A DNA stretch of 64,000 bases, from positions 66,592,501 through 66,656,500 of the forward strand of contig NC_060215.1 in the NCBI RefSeq assembly GCF_021130785.1, given 5' to 3'. This DNA comes from Homalodisca vitripennis (taxonomy: Eukaryota > Arthropoda > Insecta > Hemiptera > Cicadellidae). This document shows positions 34,078 through 43,417 of the stretch, in pieces (position 1 is the first letter of the stretch; the number at the start of each line of letters is the position of its first letter). The position numbers and the translations under genes are program-made. The notes beneath the pieces were generated by a model. That model had not been told where the DNA came from and did not search any database. It was given only the letters and a program-made list of their open reading frames with translations.

Positions 34078-34357
34078 AAGAGATTTACTCTTAAAAGTTT
34101 TTAAGAAGCCACCTAAGTTTCGAAAAATATCAATTTTTGTGTAATTAGGCTTTTAGGTTATAAATTTATATATAAAATTTCAAATCATCACAACAAGCTG
34201 TTTGAAAATTAAAAATATTTAGGTGAAAAAAAAAACAAAATAGCTGCTATTAGGGTAGTTGTTGAGTTTTAGAAAGTTTCAATATGAAATTTTGTTTGTC
34301 TTTGGTCCAGAAATAATACCTGAAAATATTGGTAGATAGTTCTGGGACACTCTTTGT

Positions 34358-35391
34358 ATATAGATTTATATATTTATTTATTTGTTGGTTGATTATTCAG
34401 TCTCAAGGAAAACTTAAACTCCTTTCCTTCTATATACCTAAATTTATTTTCTTTTAATGGCAAGTTGGATAATTTTGAAATGAAAACCATGGAAATGTGA
34501 TTGCATTTAACATGTTCTCACAAGTGTTATAAAAAAACAATGGCAGTTTTAAAATGAAAAAGTTAAGTGTACTCGTATATTTCATAAAATGTATTGTGGA
34601 CAATCAATTTTGTACATACAAAAATATTTATTTTTACATATTTATACATTTAGTCCTATATTTTTTAGGATCGGATGGTAAATAGCTTAAAAATGGTTGT
34701 ACTCCTGTGGAACCAAATTTATGTATGTTAAAGTTTATGTTTATTTAAGCGATTCAAGTTCATTTTTGTTGATTGATATTTTGATTGAAAAATTTTATAC
34801 CTAGGTTACAAATTCAGTTTTCCATACACTTTTTCTTGAACTAGGGTGATAGTTGAACATTTATGAAAATATGTTGTGGTTTTCAAAATAGGCTACAGTG
34901 TTCAGTTAGTTAAGTTAGTGGCATTTTGATACAGTAAAACAAGTAGAAACAACTCGTATTGTTGTTTTCTAAATTGTAAAAAATTGTTGAAATGTGGAAA
35001 TGTATATTTTATCCACTTCACTTCTCAACTTATTGCTTATACAAATGGAAAAACTGAAAAAGAAAGCAACAAAAACAATTAAATTGAGGAAAGCCCTAAA
35101 ATTATTAAGTTCTTACAAAAGAGACTAGTAATTGAATGGAAAAAAGAGTTAGTTTACTCAGTTATACTTATTATTACACATGTTCACTTAAAGAACATGT
35201 AAGACATTGTCTTACCTTTATACAATCTAGGATACACTCTCAAGAAGGTTTATATACATTCAGAAACACCCTGTATATAACTTTAGTATATATTAAATTC
35301 CATGTTGTTAATTGTTAATAATGAATATAAGTAGGCATTTACTCTAAGTTGTTTTACTCATGAGAGTGATTTGAGTCTAATTTGTTTCAGG
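34358..35391. other. AT-rich stretch, probably intron upstream of the 35.4 kb exon
   Basis: No coding. The last bases form a pyrimidine-rich acceptor (TAATTTGTTTCAG, AG at 35390-35391). Confidence 0.35.
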
Positions 35392-35576
35392 TTGTGAACT
35401 CAGTATTAAAATGATGGTTGTGAATATAAGTATTTTGTTTAAATTTGTGAGGGAAAGTTAAGAAAATGACGGAATTCGCAAGTAGTGCTCCTGCGGGTAG
35501 CCTGCAAACTCTATCTAAGGTTATCCGAGCACCATCTTTAAAGCGAGGGAAAATAGAAGAGCCAATGAGCCTTAGG
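35392..35576 (+). CDS. Candidate host exon containing a start codon
   Basis: A 3' splice site (TTTGTTTCAG) precedes the interval and a strong donor (AGG|GTAAGT, GT at 35577) follows it. The ATG at 35466 (context GAAAATGA) opens 37 codons that run in phase 0 into the donor, with a balanced, hydrophilic composition including APSLKRGKIEEPMSL. An upstream in-exon ATG at about 35411 is followed by an early stop. A 5' UTR plus first coding exon is the simplest reading. The downstream exons would lie past the mariner insertion. The protein is not recognised; basic-acidic composition hints at an intracellular protein. Continuing intron sequence contains the mariner at 35665. Confidence 0.45.
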
Positions 35577-35664
35577 GTAAGTTTATTCTAAAAATTGTGT
35601 TAGTATAAGTAGTTTTGTAACAAAGCTGGAAAAATAACAAGATTTTGGACATTAGCCATTCATA

Positions 35665-36981
35665 CAGGGTCTGTATAATAAGTAACCGGACTGACTTCAG
35701 GAAATTTTTTATTGGCAAAATATGTACAATTTTTCTTTAGAAATCTTCAAAGTAGTCCCCATTGGAGTCGATAACACGCTGATACCGTATTTTCCAATTC
35801 CTGAACGCTCCCTGGAAGTCGGCAACCTCGATGTTGTCTAGAGCCCTCGTCGTAGCACGTTGAACGTTTTCCAGAGCCCCGAACCGCGTCCCCTTAAGGT
35901 GTCTCTTGATCTTGGGGAACAGAAAGAAGTCCGGTGGTGCCATATCCGGGCTGTAAGGAGGCTGTGGCAACGTTGCCCTCGACTGTTTTGCCAACTGTTT
36001 GGTGACGAGCAGGCAGGTGTGCGACGGTGCATTGTCGTGATGGAGAATCCACGAATCGGCAATCTCCGGACGGACTCGGTGAACCCGGGCGGTTAGTCGA
36101 CGGAGCACCTCTCTGTAGTACTGGCCATTTACAGTTTGACCGGGTGGCACAAACTCTTTGTGAACAATGCCTTTCACGTCAAAGAAAGCAATGAGCATCG
36201 ACTTCACCTTCGATTTGCTCATGCGCGCTTTTTTCGGTCGTGGTGACGCCGGTGTGTGCCACACCGAACTCTGCCGCTTCGTCTCAGGATCGTATTCAAA
36301 AACCCACGTCTCGTCTCCTGTAATAACGTGGTTGAAAAACTGGTTCGGTTTGCAGTCGATCAAGGATTTCCGAAGCGACAGCAACACGACGCTTCTTTTG
36401 CTCATCAATCAGGTGTTTGGGTACCAGCTTCGCGCAGATCTTCCTCATGCCCAGATCGTTCTTAATAATGTTTTGAACGGTCATCTTATCAATTCCGACC
36501 TCACCTGCGATAGCCCGAATGCTCAGACGACGATCACTGTTCAACACATCACGCACTTTTTTGCACATTTGTGTCCGTGTGACTCGTTGATGGAGGACCG
36601 ACGTGCTGTTTGTCATGGACGTCATCGCGGCCCTCCCGGAAATTTTTGTGGCACTGAAACACCTGAGTTCTGGACAGAGCATCCTCACCGTAAGCCTCTT
36701 GAATCATTTGAAGAGTTTCCGTGGCCGTTTTCTTGAGTTTGACACAAAATTTAATGCTAAAACGTTGCTCGATCGTATTCTCCATTTTCACTCCGACGGG
36801 GTAACTGAACATGCACTCCGCTCTCGCTCGATACTAACTCTCCAAGCGCTTGGAGGCAACTGCTGCAGCCCGGTTCCCTTTCACTAGACCCCCCACCACC
36901 ACTACAGCACCAGATACCGGTTAGCAGACGCTTTGACGGAGCGGGGCAGGCTCAGTCCGGTTACTTATTATACAGACCCTG
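35665..36981 (-). mobile_element. mariner-family transposon, full length
   Basis: A 1317-bp element with ~30-bp terminal inverted repeats (CAGGGTCTGTATAATAAGTA at the left, its reverse complement at the right), flanked by TA on both sides (35663-35664 and 36982-36983). The single minus-strand transposase gene fills most of it. It lies immediately downstream of the candidate exon at 35.4 kb, inside the presumed intron. The inverted repeats are nearly identical, so the copy is young. Confidence 0.95.
35737..36785 (-). pseudogene. mariner transposase, D,D34D, two frame breaks
   Basis: About 350 residues of a mariner transposase. The N-terminal DNA-binding part (IEQRFSIKFCVKL, then LSRTQVFQCHKNF) is followed by a second helix-turn-helix (RRLSIRAIAGEVGID) and LGMRKICAKLVPK. 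The catalytic core has VITGDETWVFEYD (first Asp), LHHDNAPSHT (second Asp) and YSPDMAPPDFFLFP, where the third Asp lies 34 residues after the second. The catalytic triad is therefore complete. The gene is in three frames. One break falls at a run of six A bases (near 36555 on this strand), where five would restore the reading; the other is near 36370. It would cut the element out and insert it at TA. These may be sequencing indels or real mutations. Confidence 0.9.
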
Positions 36982-36983
36982 TA

Positions 36984-37540
36984 TATATTACAAAATTGAA
37001 CAACTCTGCTTTGAGGACTGGTAGTTTCGAGGTCAAAGATCACTAAATGTGAGAGTTAAAGAACGTAATGGAAAACAAGAATTTAAGTAATTGAAAAAGT
37101 CTAATATTGCTCAACTGCTGATAATAATTATATTAAGTAGAGTGAAATGTACGAGGAGAGAATTTTTCAAATGAAAACTAATTGAGCTTCATACTTAAAA
37201 TTAGCAAATCAATCTACAGTATCCATTTAACTTGTGTAATGTGTACAACATGTGTTGTACGCTCTATTATAAAATGAATGGTGTAGTTTGTGCTTCTCTG
37301 ATTGGTACTGTACTTTTAGGTGCATGCTTAATTTTTTAATGCTCAATATGTTTCTGTTGTTAAATATTCCCATAGCATGTTCATTTCCATGTGTTGGTTT
37401 GATAATTATTTTTGTCAATACTTAACTGTACGTCTTAGGTTTTGGTATTTGAAAAAGAGGTATGTAACTGCTTGAGTTCGGGTAGAGACAGGTTAGTGGG
37501 GATGAGGTGAAGTGGGGCTACTTCTATAAAACAATGGCAC
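36984..37540. other. No recognised features
   Basis: AT-rich, probably intronic; no exon signal stands out. Confidence 0.35.
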
Positions 37541-37544
37541 ATGA

Positions 37545-37722
37545 CATAGCTATTATGGTGGGAAGGATCGATTCATTGCAAATGCTGAGTTTCAAGATGC
37601 TCAAGTTACGCAAACCATCATTTGCGGATTTTGTAGTGCTGGGTCAAGTCTGTGACAATGTCAGATTTGAGATGCTGCACTAAGTGGAGGGAATCTTAGC
37701 ATTCACAATATTTAACAACAGC
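37545..37722 (+). repeat. Dispersed repeat, copy 3
   Basis: TATGGTGGGAAGGATCGATTC, GGTCAAGTCTGTGACA, GATTTGAGATGCTGCACTAAG and AGCATTCACAA align with copy 1 at 11690-11895; the shared right half is also in copy 2. Confidence 0.65.
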
Positions 37723-38067
37723 AATTGTAATAAATCCAGTCATCCTTTAAATCATTCATTATAAAAAAGGAATTTTAACACCTTTACTGAAACACTGGTC
37801 TTTGAGATTCCAACAGATATTAATCTTTATTGTATTGACAGCCCTGAAATACGTGTAATGCTGTCCACCACAATAGCTGCTTTCCTACCCTTTACCTCGC
37901 ACTAGAACCTGTTTTAACTTAGTCACTCTTGAACCACATTCAACTATCGATCCATTACTGAAAGTATGTGCTGATTGTGAGTTGTGAGTCTAAGTGACTG
38001 GGTGTTTCTGTTAATGTTGTGTAGTTTAATTTTTAATATAAATTGTAACATTCAATGTACAATTTAA

Positions 38068-39314
38068 CACGTTCGCTGCTAAAAATCCCTATATAGAGTT
38101 CCCTATATGCTGAAATTTTAAAAATATATTTTTACTTACTTTTGGATGAAATATGATAGAATATATGAAAATTATTCATAAGTTACCAAAATTATCATAT
38201 ACCATTTTGGGAATCCGGTAACTGTGGTTACCGCTAGCTCCTGGGGACAGTCTTCCTTGCCAGCTGGTAACTCTAGTTACCGCTCGCACTAGGGAGCGCC
38301 CTTTTATGGCAGTGGGTATATTCTAAATGAATACATCGTAGCTAAGTGAACCGTATTTTATTCGTTTTAGACCAACAAACAACGTTTATACGTAAATGTG
38401 AAAACGAAAATGAATGTAAAAATTTATAAAACTTGGAAAAAGTTTATATAAATCTCTGCTTACTCACTCTAATTTAGTTTCAAAATTCAAGCAACGTAAG
38501 ATAATCAGAAATCGGTCTAGTGACATGAAATTTGGGAAACAAGAAGAAAACAATTTATTCGTTTTTCCAATAATCTTGGAATCTGGGCATTTGTATTATG
38601 CCCATGTGTAAAATAAGACCAAGAAAAACCATGGTCTTATTCTTCGAAAAACCTATACTCTTCGATAGATAGGTCTTTCCACTTACCAACTCAAGAGCCG
38701 GATACAGTATGGGGCCCACAAAAAAACTCAAGTGCGTAATTGTTGGTTGCCTTAACAATTCCCTCTGAAAAAACTATATCCACAAGCAGTGTGAAAAAAC
38801 TAATTGGAGATTTGTCATCTGGCAAAGGAACTAAAAATCCTTTCTGTCTAGTAAAGGGAATATCTTTCATTCCAATCCGGTTGTGAGTGCTCCATTGTGG
38901 TGGGTTGGTTCGTAATCAGGATCCTCAACTTCCGAGTCTGTCTGGTACTCCACATCGTCCATGTTGTCATTCTCATCGTCTGAACTGAATACTGGCTCTG
39001 TTGTACGCTTATAACTTGGTTGTAGTACACTACTTGGTCCTGAGGGAAGATCCATTGTGTTGCACAATCACTTACTACTATAAAAACTTAAAAAATCATT
39101 GAAAAAATTGAAAAAGTCTAATGTGAAAACGAAGTGCATAAAAAGGCGGGAGAAGTACCTCCCGAGGAGCGAGAAATACGGCGTTGTGATAGCTCGAGTG
39201 CTGGCCGCACACTGACCTCATTTCAGAACAAACACTCTGTGGTAACCATAGTTACCGTCCGCTCCTAGCGCAGCGTAGCAGTGGTAACCAGAGTTACCGC
39301 CCGCAGTGAACATG
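38068..39314 (-). mobile_element. piggyBac-like transposon, internally deleted
   Basis: The left end TTAA|CACGTTCGCTGC and right end GCAGTGAACATG|TTTA are inverted repeats (10 of 12 match) with the TTAA target of piggyBac elements; the right TTAA has changed to TTTA. Subterminal palindromes GGTAAC-n4-GTTACC occur twice near each end (about 38219 and 38266; 39241 and 39282). The length, 1247 bp, is about half of an autonomous element. Only an N-terminal transposase part remains. Confidence 0.75.
38555..39055 (-). pseudogene. piggyBac-like transposase, N-terminal part
   Basis: The ATG at 39055 (MDLPSG) opens an acidic N-terminal segment (FSSDDENDNMDD, SEVEDPDYEP) typical of piggyBac-type proteins, closed by a stop near 38868. 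A second frame to the left (38758-38555) carries the start of the DDE domain, with MVFLGLILHMGIIQMPRFQDYW, a well-conserved stretch of the family, and ends after WKN. The remaining catalytic aspartates are missing. Not functional. Confidence 0.75.
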
Positions 39315-39925
39315 TTTAGTATAAATTTTTAAAACATTAATTTTTACAACTTGTGTATATTGAACACTTTATTTATATTTTTTGTTCTATCATTTCAGAA
39401 TGAAATGTACAATTCACGTGTAAATTGTAATAACATTTTTACATTATATGTTTATTAAAAACTTGTTATTGGTTTTTTTTGTTTATTTATTTTCACACAT
39501 GACCGCTACTACTGATATCATGTTTTGTATTTAAGTAAACAGTAATGGTCTCGTAGACGGGTGTTTCTTTTAAACTCAATAAAGTCAAGGTCTCACAAAC
39601 CGAATGTTTCTTTAAACGTAAGTAAAAACCATGTTTTGGTAAAGGTGTTAAATGAACTAATTGGACATGTTTATTTAAGATGTTGAAATGTGGGTTGTTG
39701 GTGCTGGTATTTTTCTTTTGCAATATCATATGTCGTAGTGGGCTTGATGTGTTAATCTACGTTTAGTTTGACAGGTGAAGTTGCGGGTGAACTTGTCAAA
39801 TACTATCGCGTACTATGAATGAAGGTATACAATTTTATTTACCATTATTGTTTCTAGAGTTCTGAAAGTACTTGCAATAAATGCTATCTTTAGTTGTGGA
39901 AGTCAATGCAATATCTGATAATATA

Positions 39926-41220
39926 CGGGTGTACATAAAGTCCTGCACGGGTATAATATTTTCTAAACGATAACAGATAAATAAACAAGATTTGGTACAT
40001 CAATACTACACCTAAAAATCTACTTTTTGAAGGAACTATCAGTTTTCTGTAATATCATGGGGACGTCCCGCAAGGAGTCAGAAGGAAATCTTAAATAGGA
40101 GCATAGGTCAATATGGACATCATTTTAAAGGGCTTATCTAGCAGAGTGTAATGCCGCAAACCGCACTCAAAAAGATTGATCCAGTAAAAAATGGCGGCTG
40201 TTCAAAGATTTTACTTGGTTACATTTTATTAGTAGCCATAACCCCAGTAAAGCAAAACTGCAACCAAACGAATACTGCAGCTAACTACTACATTATGCTT
40301 GTCAGTTGTACAGAAGTGAATTATGACATTAGTTATCCTCAAGGGTTACAAATTTGGTCCTAATATATTGATAACGGGGAAAACCTGATAACAGTAACAA
40401 TTAGAAATCTCAGCGACCTATGACGATCGGAAACACTTCCTGTTTTCATAAAGTGTTGAACAGTTCTCCCTACAGTTGTTCTAGAAATTGGCTGCCTCTC
40501 GTGAAAGTAGTCATTAAATAAATGGCATGCTTCCTCGTGTGATCGTCTATACGTTCACGTTCGTCAAGCGACATAGTGTAGTTGAAGAACTACAAGCAAT
40601 ACGACAAACTCTTTTGTACTAAAGCGCACTGATAAAATGGATGGACAGCACTACTAAAACAAGAAAAAACTAGAATAGGCCTACTATGAATAGACTGGCT
40701 AATAGGAAAGTCCTAACTGCGACCCAAAGATAAGAGATTTCTAATTGTTACTGTTATCAGGTTTTCCCCGTTATCAATATATTAGGACCAAATTTGTAAC
40801 CCTTGAGGATAACTAATGTCATAATTCACTTCTGTACAACTGACAAGCATAATGTAGTAGTTAGCTGCAGTATTCGTTTGGTTGCAGTTTTGCTTTACTG
40901 GGGTTATGGCTACTAATAAAATGTAACCAAGTAAAATCTTTGAACAGCCGCCATTTTTTACTGGATCAATCTTTTTGAGTGCGGTTTGCGGCATTACACT
41001 CTGCTAGATAAGCCCTTTAAAATGATGTCCATATTGACCTATGCTCCTATTTAAGATTTCCTTCTGACTCCTTGCGGGACGTCCCCATGATATTACAGAA
41101 AACTGATAGTTCCTTCAAAAAGTAGATTTTTAGGTGTAGTATTGATGTACCAAATCTTGTTTATTTATCTGTTATCGTTCAGAAAATATTATACCCGTGC
41201 AGGACTTTATGTACACCCTG
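39926..41220. mobile_element. Palindromic transposon, ~486-bp inverted arms
   Basis: The left arm 39926-40411 and right arm 40734-41220 are nearly perfect reverse complements; I found one substitution and one missing base at the left tip (CGGGTGTAC versus CAGGGTGTAC). TA flanks both sides (39924-39925, 41221-41222). Each arm contains an identical 70-codon frame (40151-40363 plus, 40782-40994 minus), which may be just non-coding leader. The 322-bp centre holds a transposase start on the minus strand. The element looks like an inverted duplication of the 5' end of a Tc1/mariner-type transposon. Confidence 0.85.
40412..40574 (-). pseudogene. Transposase N-terminus in the centre of the palindrome
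   Basis: On the minus strand an ATG at 40574 starts MSLDERERIDDHTRK. A frame change then leads to CHLFNDYFHERQPISRTTV and a GRTVQHFMKTGSVSDRHRS stretch. This pattern (LFN...PPISRSTV...F..TGSV.D..RSGRP) is the helix-turn-helix region of IS630/Tc1/mariner-type transposases seen in many insects. The frame ends where the inverted arm begins, so the catalytic domain is absent. It identifies the parent family of the palindrome. Confidence 0.6.
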
Positions 41221-41222
41221 TA

Positions 41223-42455
41223 CTATAATACATGACAGTGATCTCAGCAGTTTCTTCTTTCATTTTTTAATGGCAAGTTGATCTCAGTTGTTACTTCATC
41301 GTACAGCATTTTCAAGACTTGTGTAACTGCTGCTACAATCATTATATTTAATTTTTGCAAACTACCACAAATTTAAAGACAGTGTACGGATCAGGATGAG
41401 AGTTGAAAAAAGATGTATATTAAGGAGTTTGCACTGATTTGCTATATGAATTTCTGAACTTCGATTAGAACGTTTCCAGCAATTTGTTAACTTTATAAGA
41501 ATGTTGGTAGTGAACTTTGAACATTTCAAATGTTTCAGTGTTGCTGAATAAAACATAAGAAATAATTTACTCATTTACATGATATACAACCAACATGTTG
41601 TATATCATGTATTGTATCATGCTGTTGTATGGCCTGTTTTTTATGTAGTATCTAATAAATTTAAAAGTCAGTCTTTCTTTTCAGGGTTAGTCAAATTTGG
41701 CCTTTTTTATATTATTGTTTTTGTCTCATGAAGAGTTATATACATCATCATGACTTATGCGTACATTTGACACTTTCCTCTGCCTCCACACAGGCTCTTC
41801 TTCCAAGGTGGTGAAGAATATCCAGTGTCGTAAAAATGTATTTTGGGTTCTTAATTTATTTGTACGGTTCCATTCCTATATGTTAGACCATAATAACACT
41901 ATTAAACTGTTATTTATTCTACAACCTACAATGTATTTTCATTCATATTTAACTTAACAGGGGGATACTTTAGAAATAATATTATAAATTAATGAGCACT
42001 GTTTTTTTTTTATTTTTTTTTGTTTTCCCAAGAATAACTGATTTAAAGTCAGACTTGTACTTTGTAAATTAATTATTTTATGGTAACAAATAATTAATTT
42101 GTTAAAAATAAATTATTAAATAACAACTAGATTTATTTATTAGAACAAGATTATTTATTTAAAAAAGACAAATAATTAATTTGTCTTGTTTAAATAAATA
42201 AACAAGACTTGGCGTGTATTTGTTTTATAAAGCTTTTAATCATATTCTGTTCCATTTAGTTGACAATTAATTATTACACATTTATAGTATTATCTATTTA
42301 GCATTTGTAATTTAATATCATTTGAATATATGTATATACTTACCTATATATACAGAAATTAAATATTTTCCATTTACCTTGTTATTGGAAGTCAAATAAG
42401 AGAAGCAATTCTGTAATTGTTGCCTTGCTTTGCTGATATAAGTCAATAGTTATAT
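41223..42455. other. AT-rich, no recognised genes
   Basis: Two related AT-rich palindromes sit at about 42085-42102 and 42168-42184 (AACAAATAATTAATTTGTT and GACAAATAATTAATTTGTC). No coding signal. Confidence 0.4.
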
Positions 42456-42458
42456 TTA

Positions 42459-43386
42459 CGAGGGCTATCCAGAAAGTAGATTATGTTTTGATACAAACAA
42501 AAAGCAAAGTACAAGAAAAAACACGTATTATATACATCTAAAAGTGACACTATTATACTATTTTTCAACATAGTCATCATACTTTTTTACAAATTTAGGT
42601 ACTTATCATAGCGGTGAACTAATTTTGAAATTCCAGCATTACAAAATTCTGCTGCCTGAGACTTCAACCAGGTAGTCACACCCTCTCACAGTTCCAAGTC
42701 GTCATTAAAGCCCTGTGTCACAAGCCAGGTCTTCATTGCTGGATACAGGTGATAGTTGCTGGGTGCAAGGTTCTGACTGTAAGGCAAATGTGGAAACACC
42801 TACTTAAAAGCATCCCGGACGTCTCCAGTCCTTTTTGCCGTTTGTGGTCGATACCATCGTGCACAAAATGTGTGGTAACCTAACTTCTGCATAACAATTT
42901 TGGTAACAAAGTCCTTCAAATTTGAACGAAATTAAGTCAGAGTTGTATTATTGTGAATCGTCTTCCTTAATCTTCTCATCGACTTTAGAGACAATTTCAT
43001 GATTCAAATTACTTGGCCCTCCTCTTTGTTCATCATTGTACACATTAGTTTGGCCATTTCTAAACCCAAGGCACCACTGAAACACTCCACTTTCAGTAAT
43101 CACATCGTTCCCATAAACTTCACAGAGTTGGCGATAGTCTCAATTGGTTTATTGTGTTCAGCCAACAATAACCGTATTACTGACCGCACTTCAAAACTCG
43201 TGGGATTTTCAGTTGCGTTACACATTTTAAACTGCTATTGTAAGGCAAGTGGTGACAGTAACCTCTCACTAGCATAGTTGAATAGTCACTGAACGAAGCG
43301 CCCTGACATCGAAATGGCCGCGATTTAGGCTTGATGCCCTTAACAGCTACAGAGCGAAGCATAGTCTACTTTCCGGATAGCCCTTG
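42459..43386 (-). mobile_element. mariner-family transposon, internally deleted
   Basis: Inverted ends CGAGGGCTATCCAGAAAGTA and, reverse-complemented at the right, CAAGGGCTATCCGGAAAGTA, flanked by TA (42457-42458 and 43387-43388). The length of 928 bp is shorter than the usual ~1.1-1.3 kb. Confidence 0.85.
42555..43330 (-). pseudogene. mariner transposase remnant (FLJ37770/SETMAR-like type)
   Basis: Minus-strand pieces in order are: an N-terminal segment (EVRSVIRLLLAEHNKPIET) near 43180-43125, a degraded RKF-NEGR region, and KLGYHTFCARW near 42890. A jump of about 100 residues then leads directly to YSQNLAPSNYHLYPAMKTW near 42780-42730 and a C-terminus GVTTWLKSQAAEFCNAGISK ending with DYVEK near 42555. 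The first two catalytic aspartates are deleted and the third is changed to Asn, so the enzyme is dead. Confidence 0.8.
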
Positions 43387-43417
43387 TACTATAATAAGTA
43401 AGTATTAAAATTATGTA

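Larger units (their letters stand above)
32019..34357. mobile_element. Long-inverted-repeat element (TA-flanked, MITE-like) with nested insertions
   Basis: The left end reads TA-CAGGGTGTAACAAAAG. The right end, reverse-complemented, reads TA-CAAAGAGTGTCCCAGAAC, a weak terminal match. The inner arms match better: 32197-32430 against the reverse complement of 34090-34320, with blocks such as GTATTATT--TGGAC, ACAAA--AAAATTT, TATTTTTAATTT and CCTAATTACA in order, about 70 percent by eye. Between the arms lie a GC-richer block (32600-33110) and the foldback element at 33152-34069. No transposase is seen. TA flanks suggest a Tc1/mariner relationship, which is inference. Confidence 0.5.

Noticed and set aside
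36167..36887. Plus-strand frames of 94 to 189 codons within the mariner
   Set aside because: They are antisense to the transposase, which accounts for the open frames.
40151..40994. Two identical 70-residue proteins as genuine genes
   Set aside because: They lie in the inverted arms of the palindromic element, upstream of a transposase start; no domain or signal was recognised, so a leader sequence is more likely.
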